Positions 34,308 to 42,899 of a DNA stretch of 64,000 bases are shown in pieces. Position 1 is the stretch's first letter. Each line of letters starts with the position of its first letter. Location: positions 1-64,000 of the forward strand of contig CACDKN010000002.1 of the NCBI GenBank assembly GCA_902553315.1, in the 5' to 3' direction. A program made the translations under genes and the position numbers. Below the pieces are notes generated by a model. The model did not search any database. It was not told where the DNA came from and saw nothing but the letters and a program-made list of their open reading frames with translations. Source of the stretch: AG-339-G14 sp902553315. Lineage in GTDB: Bacteria; Pseudomonadota; Gammaproteobacteria; Magnimaribacterales; AG-339-G14.

Positions 34308-35540
34308 TTGCCAAGACGAATATTACTTATTACTCAGTGGTTTGACCCGGAACCTACTTTTAAGGGCATACTTTTTGCAAAAGAATTGGTATCACGTGGT
34401 TTTGAGGTTGAAGTGATAACGGGGTTTCCAAATTACCCTGGAGGAAATTTATATGATGGCTATCGAGTAAAATTCATTCAAAAAGAAGTCATTGATGGTG
34501 TATCAGTGACTAGGGTTCCACTCTTCCCTAGCCACAACAAAAGTAAACTAGGTAGAGTTTTTAATTATTTAAGTTTTGCTTTTTCATCATTTATATATGG
34601 TCTTTTCTTCTCGAAACGAGTTGATGTTATTTATGCTTACCACCCACCATTGACAGTTGGTATTTCAGCATTAATTATAAAGTTATTTCGGCGAGTACCA
34701 GTTGTTTTAGATATCCAAGATATGTGGCCAGATACATTAAAGGCTACCGCTATGATAAGTAATTCACGCTTGTTAGGATTTATATCTAAGATCTGCAATT
34801 TAATTTATTCAGGTGTAACGAAAATTGTAGTGTTATCACCGGGGTTTAAAGATTTATTGATTGATAGAGGTGTTCCTGAGAACAAGATTGAGATCATCTA
34901 TAATTGGGCAGATGAGAAAGTTCTTAGAACTACGACTATTGAGACGTCTAAAGAATTTGAAAGTATAGAAGGCTTTAAGGTTTTATTTGCCGGAAATGTC
35001 GGTCAAGCGCAAGGGTTAAATGTAGTTCTTGATGCAGCACTTTTACTTAAAGAAAATGTTCCGAACATTCGCTTTTTAGTTTTAGGGCAAGGGCTTAAGC
35101 TTGATGATCTAAAGAGACGGGCAAAAGAGTTGAAACTTGATAATGTACACTTTCTTCCTCCAGTTGGTATGGAAAAAGTTGGAAGCTTTTTGGGCTTGGC
35201 TGATGCGCTGCTAATCCATTTAAATTTTGATCCTATTTTTGAAATCACCATTCCTGGCAAGACTCAAGCTTATATGGCTGTAGGAAAGCCAATTATTATG
35301 GGGGTTAGTGGTGATGCCTCGAATCTTATATTAAGAGCTGATTGTGGTGTTTGTTTTGAACCTGAAGATTCAGTTGCGCTATCAGAAGCAGCTAAGAGTT
35401 TGATGTTACTAGATTCAACTGATATTCAAAAACTTGGGGAAAATGCTGAGAGATTCTATGATGAACATCTTTCAGTTAAGGTCGGAGTTGATTCCTTTGA
35501 AAAAGTGTTCAACGAAGTTATCGATTCTGGTCAAAGGTAA
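34308..35540 (+). CDS. Glycosyltransferase family 4, WbuB-like (probable L-FucNAc transferase)
   Basis: A 410-residue GT-B enzyme. The N-terminal half begins RILLITQWFDPEPTFKG and includes ITGFPNYPGGNLYDGYR and DIQDMWPDTL, patterns of the WbuB/WbpH-like group. The C-terminal half has FAGNVGQAQGL, an ExxE-like donor region (KTQAYMAVGKPIIM) and FEPEDSVALSEA. WbuB homologues commonly follow fnlABC and add L-FucNAc, which fits this position. Translation starts at TTG 34308, 34 bases after fnlC, with no strong Shine-Dalgarno. It is the only unmistakable classical glycosyltransferase in the cluster. Confidence 0.87.
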   Translation: MPRRILLITQWFDPEPTFKGILFAKELVSRGFEVEVITGFPNYPGGNLYDGYRVKFIQKEVIDGVSVTRVPLFPSHNKSKLGRVFNYLSFAFSSFIYGLFFSKRVDVIYAYHPPLTVGISALIIKLFRRVPVVLDIQDMWPDTLKATAMISNSRLLGFISKICNLIYSGVTKIVVLSPGFKDLLIDRGVPENKIEIIYNWADEKVLRTTTIETSKEFESIEGFKVLFAGNVGQAQGLNVVLDAALLLKENVPNIRFLVLGQGLKLDDLKRRAKELKLDNVHFLPPVGMEKVGSFLGLADALLIHLNFDPIFEITIPGKTQAYMAVGKPIIMGVSGDASNLILRADCGVCFEPEDSVALSEAAKSLMLLDSTDIQKLGENAERFYDEHLSVKVGVDSFEKVFNEVIDSGQR

Positions 35541-35587
35541 ATATCTTGGCATGTTAATATCAATTAAAGTTAAGGATTACGGGTTCT

Positions 35588-36760
35588 ATGAATAAACAAT
35601 TTCATCAGTCTTTTGTGGAGAAAGCAAAACTCATTTTTGGAGATGATTTTATTCCTCTTCATCGGCCTGTATTTGAAGGTAACGAACGACAATATTTAAT
35701 TGATTGTATCGATTCTAATTTTGTCTCTTCTGTAGGAGAAAAGATAATTGAGTTTGAAGAAAGTGTAGCTGAATTCACGGGGTCTAAGTACGCAGTAGCG
35801 ACTGTTAACGGAACTGCTGCTCTTCATGTGGCAATTAAACTTGCCGGAGTCAAATCTGGAGACGAGGTTATATCTCAGGCTCTTACCTTTATCGCTACAT
35901 GTAATGCCATTAGTTACGCAGGTGCCAATCCACTTTTTATAGATGTAGATATTGATACGATGGGGCTTAGCCCAACTGCGTTGAGACGTTTCCTAGAAGA
36001 AAACGCTCAGAAAAGGGCCAGTGGAACGTTTAATAAAACCTCAGGAAAAAAAATATCTGCTTGTATCCCTATGCATACTTTTGGATTTCCCTGTCGAATA
36101 GCTGAGATTGCTGAGATATGTGCTGATTGGGATATCCCTTTGATAGAGGATGCTGCTGAGTCTTTGGGTAGTTTTGTAGGCAGCCGTCATACAGGTACTT
36201 TTGCTTCTATGGCTTCACTTAGTTTTAATGGTAACAAAGTTATTACGACAGGTGGCGGAGGAATGATTATTACTGATAACTCTGAGCTAGCTAAGCGAGC
36301 GAAGCACATCACGACTACTGCAAAGGTTTCGCATCCATATGAATTTTTCCATGATGAGATTGGTTATAACTATCGTATGCCTAATCTGAATGCAGCCTTA
36401 GGTTGTGCTCAAATGGAGCGACTAGATGATTTTTTGTTGTTAAAAACGCAATTAGCCAATAAATGGGATGACTTTTTTGACGAGCGAAACGCTAATTTTA
36501 TTAAGGCAATTGAGGGTAATAGTGCGAATCACTGGCTCAATACGATAGTCTTAGATTCTAGAGAGGATCGTGATGAATTCTTAAAAGTGACTAATGATAA
36601 TAATGTTATGACTCGTCCAATTTGGACGCTAATGTCAAATCTCCCAATGTTCAAAGATTGTCAAACAGACGGTCTAAAGAACTCTCTTTGGTTAGAAGAT
36701 CGAGTTGTAAACATACCCTCAAGCATTCCTGATGAAGCCTTAAAAAAAATGGATAAGTAA
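35588..36760 (+). CDS. LegC-family PLP aminotransferase
   Basis: The 390-residue DegT/DnrJ-type aminotransferase puts an amine on C4 of a UDP- or GDP-4-keto-6-deoxy-HexNAc. The PLP lysine is K217 in FNGNKVITTGGGG. IEDAAESLGS holds the PLP-contacting Asp, and VNGTAALHVAIKLAGV is the phosphate-binding loop. PLHRPVFEGNERQYL and MHTFGFPCRIAEI are characteristic of LegC/PseC-like members. It directly precedes a 4,6-dehydratase, so the pair makes a 4-amino-6-deoxy sugar for bacillosamine- or legionaminate-type products. Confidence 0.88.
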   Translation: MNKQFHQSFVEKAKLIFGDDFIPLHRPVFEGNERQYLIDCIDSNFVSSVGEKIIEFEESVAEFTGSKYAVATVNGTAALHVAIKLAGVKSGDEVISQALTFIATCNAISYAGANPLFIDVDIDTMGLSPTALRRFLEENAQKRASGTFNKTSGKKISACIPMHTFGFPCRIAEIAEICADWDIPLIEDAAESLGSFVGSRHTGTFASMASLSFNGNKVITTGGGGMIITDNSELAKRAKHITTTAKVSHPYEFFHDEIGYNYRMPNLNAALGCAQMERLDDFLLLKTQLANKWDDFFDERNANFIKAIEGNSANHWLNTIVLDSREDRDEFLKVTNDNNVMTRPIWTLMSNLPMFKDCQTDGLKNSLWLEDRVVNIPSSIPDEALKKMDK

Positions 36761-36768
36761 TTACAACC

Positions 36769-37956
36769 ATGGATATATTAAAAATGATCGGTCGAACGGC
36801 CCCTTTGTTTAAGCAAGATATTTCTAGTCATCGCAAAGAGTTAGATGAGCTTGTTTCAAGTAGCCGTTTTTTGGTAATTGGAGGTGCGGGTTCGATAGGA
36901 CAATCTGTTACTCGAGAAATATTTAAGAGGAATCCTCTTGCGCTTCATGTCGTTGATATAAGTGAAAACAATATGGTGGAACTTGTAAGAGATATTCGGA
37001 GCACTCTTGGTTACATTGATGGTGACTTTCGTACCTTCGCTCTTGATTGCGGGAGTAATGAATACAAAGCTCTGATGAATACTATTGAGAGGTATGATTA
37101 TGTACTTAATCTTTCGGCACTCAAGCATGTTAGAAGTGAAAAAGACCCTTTCACATTGATGCGTCTTATTGAGGTCAATATTCTTAATACCATTAAGACA
37201 GTTCAAATGGCAAAAGCTCAGGGCGCCAAAAAGTATTTTTGCGTATCAACCGATAAAGCGACTAATCCGGTTAATATGATGGGTGCGAGTAAGCGTATCA
37301 TGGAAATGTTTCTGATGCGTGAGAGCGAATCTATGGAAATATCGACCGCTAGATTTGCCAATGTCGCGTTTTCGGATGGTTCACTTTTACATGGGTTTAA
37401 CCAACGTTTTGCCAAGCGACAGCCTATTTCAGCACCAAATGACGTTAGACGTTATTTTGTAACTCCTCAGGAATCTGGAGAACTATGTCTAATGTCATGC
37501 CTCTTTGGCTCAAATAGAGATATCTTTTTCCCAAAGTTAAGTGAAGAGCTTCATTTAACCACTTTTTCTGACATTGCAGAGCGGTACATCGATAACCTTG
37601 GGTACGAACCTTATCATTGCTCAACTGAGCAAGAAGCAAGAGACCGATCTGATGAATTGATAGCATCTAAGCGCTGGCCTTGTTATTTCTTTAAATCAGA
37701 TACCTCAGGTGAAAAAGATTTTGAAGAGTTTTTCTCAGACAAAGAAATTCTGGATATGGATCGCTTTCAGAATTTAGGGGTTATCAAAAACGAAGCTAAC
37801 TTCAGTTCGAATATTCTGGATAATTTCTTAGAAGTGATCCATGACCTGCGCGCTCAAAAAGTTTGGGAAAAGGCATCAATAGTTAATCTATTTAATGAGA
37901 TGATACCTGAATTTGACCATAAAGAGACTGGAAAAAATTTAGATGGGAGAATGTAA
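36769..37956 (+). CDS. UDP-HexNAc 4,6-dehydratase (MxxxK-type SDR)
   Basis: The 395-residue SDR has GGAGSIGQSV near residue 38, NLSALKHVRSEKDPFT, STDKATNPVNMMGASK and ARFANVAFSDGS. The catalytic pair is M171-x3-K175 as in PglF/FlaA1. It is longer than FnlA at the C-terminus and lacks the membrane helices of full PglF. With the LegC-family gene 8 bases upstream it supplies a 4-amino sugar. It also resembles the dehydratases found beside PglC-type initiating transferases, and one follows 2 bases later. Confidence 0.88.
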   Translation: MDILKMIGRTAPLFKQDISSHRKELDELVSSSRFLVIGGAGSIGQSVTREIFKRNPLALHVVDISENNMVELVRDIRSTLGYIDGDFRTFALDCGSNEYKALMNTIERYDYVLNLSALKHVRSEKDPFTLMRLIEVNILNTIKTVQMAKAQGAKKYFCVSTDKATNPVNMMGASKRIMEMFLMRESESMEISTARFANVAFSDGSLLHGFNQRFAKRQPISAPNDVRRYFVTPQESGELCLMSCLFGSNRDIFFPKLSEELHLTTFSDIAERYIDNLGYEPYHCSTEQEARDRSDELIASKRWPCYFFKSDTSGEKDFEEFFSDKEILDMDRFQNLGVIKNEANFSSNILDNFLEVIHDLRAQKVWEKASIVNLFNEMIPEFDHKETGKNLDGRM

Positions 37957-37958
37957 GT

Positions 37959-38642
37959 ATGCAGCGTTTCTTTGATATTGTCTTTTCGGGTATGGCGTTG
38001 GTTTTATTTTCACCTCTTTTGTTGCCTCTAATATTTATTTTGCGAGTCACAGGAGAGGGAGAAATCTTCTTCCTACAGAGTCGTGTCGGGCGAAGAGGTG
38101 AACATTTTATGCTATATAAATTCGCTACCATGCTTAAAGATAGTCCTAACATAGGTACAGGCACTGTCACTGTCAAAAATGATCCGCGTGTGCTACCTAT
38201 AGGGGGATTTCTCCGTAAAACAAAAATTAATGAGCTTCCTCAATTCATCAATATATTTAAAGGGGATATGAGCATTATTGGACCTCGACCACAAACGCAA
38301 CGTTGCTTTGATGCTTTCCCTGAGTCTGCCCAAAGCGATATCATAAAGGTGAGGCCTGGGCTGTCTGGTATAGGCTCAATTGTTTTTAGAAGTGAAGAAG
38401 ATATGATGCATGCAAATGCAGAACCTGATCGATTGTATGACGATGTGATAATGCCTTACAAAGGCAAATTGGAGAGTTGGTATGTTCGAAACAACTCAGT
38501 GTGGAATTACCTGTTATTAATTGCTCTAACTATTCTTGTGATACTTACTCGTTCTACTCATTTAATTTTCAAGTGCCTCAATTCATTGCCAAGGCCTCCT
38601 GAAAACCTAAATTCTTTTATTGTTAGTGACTACTATGAGTGA
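37959..38642 (+). CDS. Initiating sugar-1-phosphate transferase (PglC/WcaJ-like monotopic PGT)
   Basis: A 227-residue polyprenyl-phosphate phosphoglycosyl transferase. A re-entrant N-terminal hydrophobic helix (FFDIVFSGMALVLFSPLLLP) precedes the core motifs EIFFLQSRVGRRG, YKFATM, LRKTKINELPQFIN and MSIIGPRPQ, with RPGLSGIGS near the end. A C-terminal hydrophobic segment (LLLIALTILVIL) is present. It links the first sugar phosphate to undecaprenyl phosphate and so starts the repeat unit. The adjacent dehydratase and aminotransferase suggest a 4-amino-6-deoxy sugar as first residue. It overlaps the ATP-grasp gene by 8 bases. Confidence 0.9.
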   Translation: MQRFFDIVFSGMALVLFSPLLLPLIFILRVTGEGEIFFLQSRVGRRGEHFMLYKFATMLKDSPNIGTGTVTVKNDPRVLPIGGFLRKTKINELPQFINIFKGDMSIIGPRPQTQRCFDAFPESAQSDIIKVRPGLSGIGSIVFRSEEDMMHANAEPDRLYDDVIMPYKGKLESWYVRNNSVWNYLLLIALTILVILTRSTHLIFKCLNSLPRPPENLNSFIVSDYYE

Positions 38643-39834
38643 TGTTTTACTTACTTATGGCTGGGTAAGATCGTCATATAGCGCTCTTAGGAATTTAAAA
38701 AAGCACAATTTACAGGTCTTCGTATCAGATAGTTCCAGTATTGGGATGAGCCAATTGTCTAGGTTTTCTTCCGGATTCAAAAAATATACGTCACATTATG
38801 AAGATGAGAATATGTTTATTTCTGATATTTTAAACATCTGCTCATCTAGAGAAATAAAACTCATACTGCCTTCACATAATGAAACAGAGATAATAGCTCG
38901 TCATAGGCACAAATTTTCTGACGGTTTAGTAGCAATGATTCCCGATGAATTTCATTGCCGGATGTTAAATAACAAGTCTGATGCATACGATTATGTCTCA
39001 AATTTAGGTGTTTCTATACCAAGCAGAATACAGTACGCAGATCCAAATTTAGTCTCTCAGGTGTTGAAAAATAGGAGTGTTGAAAAAACAGCTATAAAAC
39101 TATTAACGAGTAATAGTAGCAAAGGCGTTTTTTACGGAGAAAATCCCGAGCATTCTCAAAGTATTGTTAAAGAATTGATAGAAAAGTATAAATTAATTCC
39201 GAGTCGTTATCCGCAGATTGAGGAGTATGTTAAGGGGGAAGGTTATGGCTGCTCTGTTTTGTATAGTAAAGGGGAATTCATAACACATTTTACACATAGA
39301 AGGCTTAGAGACAAAATTGAGACTGGGGGTACGAGTACTTTCAGAGAGGCTTCAGTGCATGAAGGTATTGAAGCTGCTACAAAAACTATATTTGATTCTC
39401 TAGGCTGGAATGGACTGGCCATGTGTGAATTTAAAGTGTGCCCTGAAACAGGTAGATTTTGGTTTATTGAGGTAAACCCAAGAATGTGGGGTTCAATTTC
39501 TTTAGCCATTGAATCAGGAGTGCAATTCCCTTACTTGGCTTGGCTCTGCGCAACTGAGGGTGCTAGTCAAGCTATTGCTTATAATGAATCGTGTACGGTA
39601 AATTTAAATTGGAAGGCACGCTGGCTCTTGGGAGATATTTTTGTAGTGCTTGGTAAGTTGCTTAAATTAGAGTTTAAGTCAGCTTGGCATATTCTTCGTG
39701 AGGATAAAGCTGATTCAATAGACGATTTCTTTTGGGATGATCCATTTGCATTTTTAGGAGAGGTGCTGGCTTATTTAAAAACTACCATATCAAAACGGAG
39801 TACCAATCCTTCAGAAAAGGGCATGTTAGGTTGA
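38635..39834 (+). CDS. ATP-grasp ligase, carbamoyl-phosphate-synthase-like
   Basis: A 399-residue ATP-grasp enzyme. An N-terminal pre-ATP domain (VLLTYGWVRSSYSALRNL) precedes LNNKSDAYDYVSNLGV, the entry to the ATP-grasp fold. The lysine-bearing TAIKLLTSNSSKGV, EEYVKGEGYG, and the metal-binding CEFKV and WFIEVNPRMWGS follow. These ligases join a carboxylate to an amine through acyl phosphate. In this setting it could attach an amino acid or other acyl group to the 4-amino sugar, which is inference. The start at 38635 overlaps the previous stop (ATGAGTGA). Confidence 0.85.
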   Translation: MSDVLLTYGWVRSSYSALRNLKKHNLQVFVSDSSSIGMSQLSRFSSGFKKYTSHYEDENMFISDILNICSSREIKLILPSHNETEIIARHRHKFSDGLVAMIPDEFHCRMLNNKSDAYDYVSNLGVSIPSRIQYADPNLVSQVLKNRSVEKTAIKLLTSNSSKGVFYGENPEHSQSIVKELIEKYKLIPSRYPQIEEYVKGEGYGCSVLYSKGEFITHFTHRRLRDKIETGGTSTFREASVHEGIEAATKTIFDSLGWNGLAMCEFKVCPETGRFWFIEVNPRMWGSISLAIESGVQFPYLAWLCATEGASQAIAYNESCTVNLNWKARWLLGDIFVVLGKLLKLEFKSAWHILREDKADSIDDFFWDDPFAFLGEVLAYLKTTISKRSTNPSEKGMLG

Positions 39835-40484
39835 GTATTCAAGCTCTTTACGATTTTGATGGAACAATAACTTCGAAAGATACTACTATCATATTACTGG
39901 CTGCGCTATTTAAATTAAGACCTTGGCGATTTTTAGGGTTGATTTGGTTTCTGTTTAGAATGATTGTAGCTAGTGATAATCACTCCAAGCAGGAACACAA
40001 GAACAAAGCTATCGGATACCTAATAAAAGACTTAAGCGATATGCATTTGAGTGGGGCATTGAAAGATTTCAAAAACAAAGTTAAGTTTCTGTATCGCCCT
40101 TCAGTTCTAGCTTCTATTGATAAAGCTATTGAAGATGGCTGCGAAGTGATGATTGTGACGGCTTCCCCATCATTTGCTATTAGCTACTGCGTGTCAGATC
40201 TACCAGTGATTGTAATAGGCACCGAATTTGAAAAAGAAGAAAATATCTATACAGGTCTTTTAAAAAGCCAGAATTGTTATGGTCCAGAGAAAGTGAATCG
40301 GATAAATGAATGGGCTACATCGAGCAAGATTACATTAAGAGTGCAATCTGCTTGGAGTGATAATTTTTCCGATTTTGATATGCTGAGCCTGTCGGCAAAG
40401 CGCTATTGGATCGGGGGAGAGCAGCTGCGAAAACTAGTTACGGATCGAGACCCTGAGGCCAACTTTGTGCATACGGATAAATGA
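39831..40484 (+). CDS. HAD-IB family phosphatase
   Basis: A 217-residue haloacid dehalogenase of the phosphoserine-phosphatase-like group. The nucleophile motif YDFDGTITSKDTT is at residues 7-19, motif II is VMIVTASPSFA, and the late Asp region is SAWSDNFSDFDML. A hydrophobic stretch (LRPWRFLGLIWFLFRMIVA) could be a cap helix or membrane contact. It starts with TTG overlapping the ATP-grasp stop (TTGA) and is the last gene of the cluster. The substrate is unknown. Confidence 0.82.
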   Translation: MSIQALYDFDGTITSKDTTIILLAALFKLRPWRFLGLIWFLFRMIVASDNHSKQEHKNKAIGYLIKDLSDMHLSGALKDFKNKVKFLYRPSVLASIDKAIEDGCEVMIVTASPSFAISYCVSDLPVIVIGTEFEKEENIYTGLLKSQNCYGPEKVNRINEWATSSKITLRVQSAWSDNFSDFDMLSLSAKRYWIGGEQLRKLVTDRDPEANFVHTDK

Positions 40485-40508
40485 TTAGCTATGTCTGACT
40501 GAGGCTGT

Positions 40509-40536
40509 TTAGCTTGCATTAAACTGCAAGAGCTAA
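40509..40536. terminator. Possible terminator hairpin after the polysaccharide cluster
   Basis: TTAGCTTGCA and TGCAAGAGCTAA pair around TTAAAC with a two-base bulge, 24 bases after the last gene of the cluster. There is no following T-run, so it is at best a factor-dependent or processing hairpin. It also contains the stop codon of the minus-strand remnant at 40519. Confidence 0.3.
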
Positions 40537-40822
40537 GGACAAATATATATAGTTCTTTAGAAAATTAATCCTTGTCGAATCTATTTGCCAGCCCTCATTT
40601 AGTATAATCCTTTCAGGTGGCTCACCTTGCTCCATTAGACCAAGAGCTGCTCTTACTATAAATGAGTGGCCATCGAGTGATTCAACTCTCGTGACATGAA
40701 TTAAACCTGCCTACAGGGCTTTCAAAATAGCATTGATACACTCCAGGGTTAAGACTACTACCGAAGCGCTCATGGCTTTTTATAGATTTAAGAATATAGT
40801 CTTCACTGCCAGCTAATACCCC
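40519..40822 (-). pseudogene. Decayed minus-strand coding remnant, family not recognised
   Basis: On the minus strand, about 40822 to 40690 reads openly (GVLAGSEDYILKSIKSHERF, continuing to PVGRFN). The coding sense then continues in another frame from about 40711 to the stop at 40519-40521 (HVTRVESLDGHSFIVRAALG, EPPERIILNEGWQIDSTRIN). The two parts read like one protein broken by a frameshift near 40700. There is no start codon or upstream part. I do not recognise the family. Confidence 0.5.
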
Positions 40823-41065
40823 TAATGATTAAATTATCGCTGATAGTTCTCAGCTTACGGGTAATAACTTGCCCGAACTATATTGATCAGTTTGAGAGAA
40901 GTTGAGTTTGATATCTGGTTTTCCGTGGGTATGCAGATGCCCTCAAACCTTTATGCTATGAGCGCAAAGGCAAAGCTAATTCATCGTGGGCAGTTCGGGA
41001 GGGCTAGATTAAAAAAGTAACAAATCGAAGCCAAATGGTTTAGCATGCGATAAATAATCTTATTA

Positions 41066-41095
41066 TTGACAAAAAAAAATTTATAAGAGTATTTT
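41066..41095 (+). promoter_or_regulatory. Sigma70-type promoter for galU
   Basis: A perfect -35 TTGACA (41066-41071) is followed after 18 bases by TATTTT (41090-41095). Transcription would start about 50-55 bases before the galU ATG at 41155. It places galU in a transcription unit of its own, separate from the RfaH-type operon. Confidence 0.6.
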
Positions 41096-41154
41096 AAAAT
41101 TAATGAGAGCCTTTTTTATGATCATCTTTTAAAAATATCTAATTTCTATGTCTA

Positions 41155-42039
41155 ATGAAAAAAATTAATAAAATAGTAATTCCAGTAGCTGGTTTAGGGA
41201 CAAGGATGCTTCCAGCAACCAAGGCAATTCCAAAAGAAATGCTTCCTGTGGTTAATAAACCAATCATTCAATATATAGTTGAAGAAGCAATTTATGCAGG
41301 ATTTAAAGAAATTATTTTGGTGACACATTCAAGTAAGTATTCCATTGAAAATCACTTTGATAAAAGCTTTGAATTAGAAGCAACTCTAGAAAAAAGAGTA
41401 AAAAGAGGAACGTTGAAAGAAATACAAGCTATATCAAAATTAAATATTTCTATGCAAAGTATCCGACAGGGTGAAGCTAAGGGCTTGGGGCATGCAATTC
41501 TTTGCGCTGAAAGATTAATAGGCAAAGAACCCTTTGCCGTTATACTGCCCGATATGCTCATAAGCACAGATGACGGAAATCCTGGAGATTCTCTTAAAGA
41601 GATGAGATTAAACTTTGAAAAGGAACAGATTTCTTCGGTTCTTCTTGGTAAGGCAAAAAAAGCAGATATACCAAAATACGGAATTGCTAAAATAAAAAAA
41701 AATTCTAGATTACCTGGACTTGGATTAATTAAAGAAATGATTGAAAAGCCTTCAATAAAAAAAGCTCCATCTAATTTATATGCTGTAGGAAGATACATAT
41801 TTAATAATGATTTTTTTAAGTATCTTAGAAAAGTGAAGCCAGATAAAACTAATGAAATTCAATTAACCGATGCGATAGAGCATTATCTAAAAGACGGAAA
41901 CAAAGTCAGTGCTTTTCTCTTTGAGGACAATATATTTGATTGTGGAGATAATGCCGAATATATTTTAGCTAATATAGAATTTGCAATGAGAGATCCTTTA
42001 ATTAAATCAAAGATAAAAAATTATCTTAAAATTAATTAG
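41155..42039 (+). CDS. galU: UTP-glucose-1-phosphate uridylyltransferase
   Basis: A 294-residue enzyme forming UDP-glucose for surface polysaccharides. It carries VIPVAGLGTRMLPATKAIPK, EMLPVVNKPIIQYIVEEA, GLGHAILCAE, VILPDMLI and the late EIQLTDAIEHYL with the NTP-transferase contacts. Length and motifs are normal. With galE at 7392 it brackets the polysaccharide region. A consensus promoter lies upstream. Confidence 0.95.
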   Translation: MKKINKIVIPVAGLGTRMLPATKAIPKEMLPVVNKPIIQYIVEEAIYAGFKEIILVTHSSKYSIENHFDKSFELEATLEKRVKRGTLKEIQAISKLNISMQSIRQGEAKGLGHAILCAERLIGKEPFAVILPDMLISTDDGNPGDSLKEMRLNFEKEQISSVLLGKAKKADIPKYGIAKIKKNSRLPGLGLIKEMIEKPSIKKAPSNLYAVGRYIFNNDFFKYLRKVKPDKTNEIQLTDAIEHYLKDGNKVSAFLFEDNIFDCGDNAEYILANIEFAMRDPLIKSKIKNYLKIN

Positions 42040-42041
42040 TT

Positions 42042-42899
42042 TTGATAGGTTTTTTAAAAAAATTCGGGTTTTACCTAACAAATAAAAAAACAATCTATCT
42101 AATAGATTCAGACAACGATGTTAATTTTTTAATTTCTTCCTTAGAAAATGAAGAAATATTGGGTATCGATACTGAATTTGATTGGAGAACTACTTATTTT
42201 CCAACTCTATCGCTTCTTCAAATTGCAACTAAAGGAAGGATTTTTTTAATTGACTGTTTGCAATGTAAAAATTTAAAAAATCTAAAAAATATCATAGAAG
42301 ACCAAGACCGATTGATTATCTTTCATTCCTCTAGAAGTGATGCAACGGTTTTATTTACCAATTTACATATCAAAGTTAAAAATGTTTTTGACATTCAAAT
42401 TGCTGAGAAAATAATTCGTGGAGGAGACATAAAAAATTATGCCTCAATTGTAAAAACATACTTAAATATTTCTTTGAATAAATCTGAAACAAACTCAAAT
42501 TGGCTTAAAAGACCATTTACAAAAAGCCAAATAGATTACGCAGCTAACGATGTTAGGTTCCTTATTAAAATTTATAATAAACAAAAAAGAATACTTGAAA
42601 AAAAGAATGCTTATTTCACCGTCAAAGACTTAACAAAAAGAGAAGTAAGTTTGGGGTCGCAAAAATTATATATTCCAAGATTAAGAAAGTTTAAATCTCA
42701 AAAAAAAATTGAAAAAGATTTATTTATGTGGCGAGAAAATATGGCTATGGAAAGAAATGTGCCTCCGTCTTATATATTCAAAGATAAATATTTTAAAAAA
42801 ATCTTGAAGGCTTATGACGAAGATATTTCAAAGGGTACTATTTATGAAATATTAAATAATGAAAAGCTTGCAAATAATTTAATAGACTGGCTCAAATAA
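42042..42899 (+). CDS. rnd: Ribonuclease D
   Basis: A 285-residue 3'-5' exoribonuclease of the DEDDy group, used in tRNA 3' maturation. D43 and E45 are in GIDTEFDWR, the second Asp region is HSSRSDATVLF, and the third motif is YAANDVRFL with the Tyr-x3-Asp pair. An HRDC-like helical domain follows (MAMERNVPPSYIFKDKYF). It starts with TTG 3 bases after galU. Compared with E. coli RNase D (375 residues) it is short and has only one HRDC domain. Confidence 0.88.
   Translation: MIGFLKKFGFYLTNKKTIYLIDSDNDVNFLISSLENEEILGIDTEFDWRTTYFPTLSLLQIATKGRIFLIDCLQCKNLKNLKNIIEDQDRLIIFHSSRSDATVLFTNLHIKVKNVFDIQIAEKIIRGGDIKNYASIVKTYLNISLNKSETNSNWLKRPFTKSQIDYAANDVRFLIKIYNKQKRILEKKNAYFTVKDLTKREVSLGSQKLYIPRLRKFKSQKKIEKDLFMWRENMAMERNVPPSYIFKDKYFKKILKAYDEDISKGTIYEILNNEKLANNLIDWLK

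Larger units (their letters stand above)
40485..41154. other. Gene-free junction between the polysaccharide cluster and galU
   Basis: These 670 bases hold the weak hairpin at 40509, the minus-strand remnant, and a 28-codon plus-strand open stretch at 40921-41004 (GYADALKPLCYERKGKANSS) ending in TAG 41005-41007. That stretch also looks like a decayed gene end. From about 41040 the DNA returns to the AT-rich style of the flanks and carries the galU promoter. No transposase, integrase or tRNA-derived repeat is seen. Confidence 0.7.

Noticed and set aside
40485..41154. Possible attachment site repeating the tRNA-Leu 3' end, marking an integrative island
   Set aside because: I looked for the tRNA-Leu T-arm and acceptor sequence in this gap and saw only short matches such as ACGGGTA. 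No integrase or transposase gene exists in the window.
41352..41798. 148-codon minus-strand frame opposite galU
   Set aside because: It is a shadow of galU, whose motifs are intact in the forward frame.
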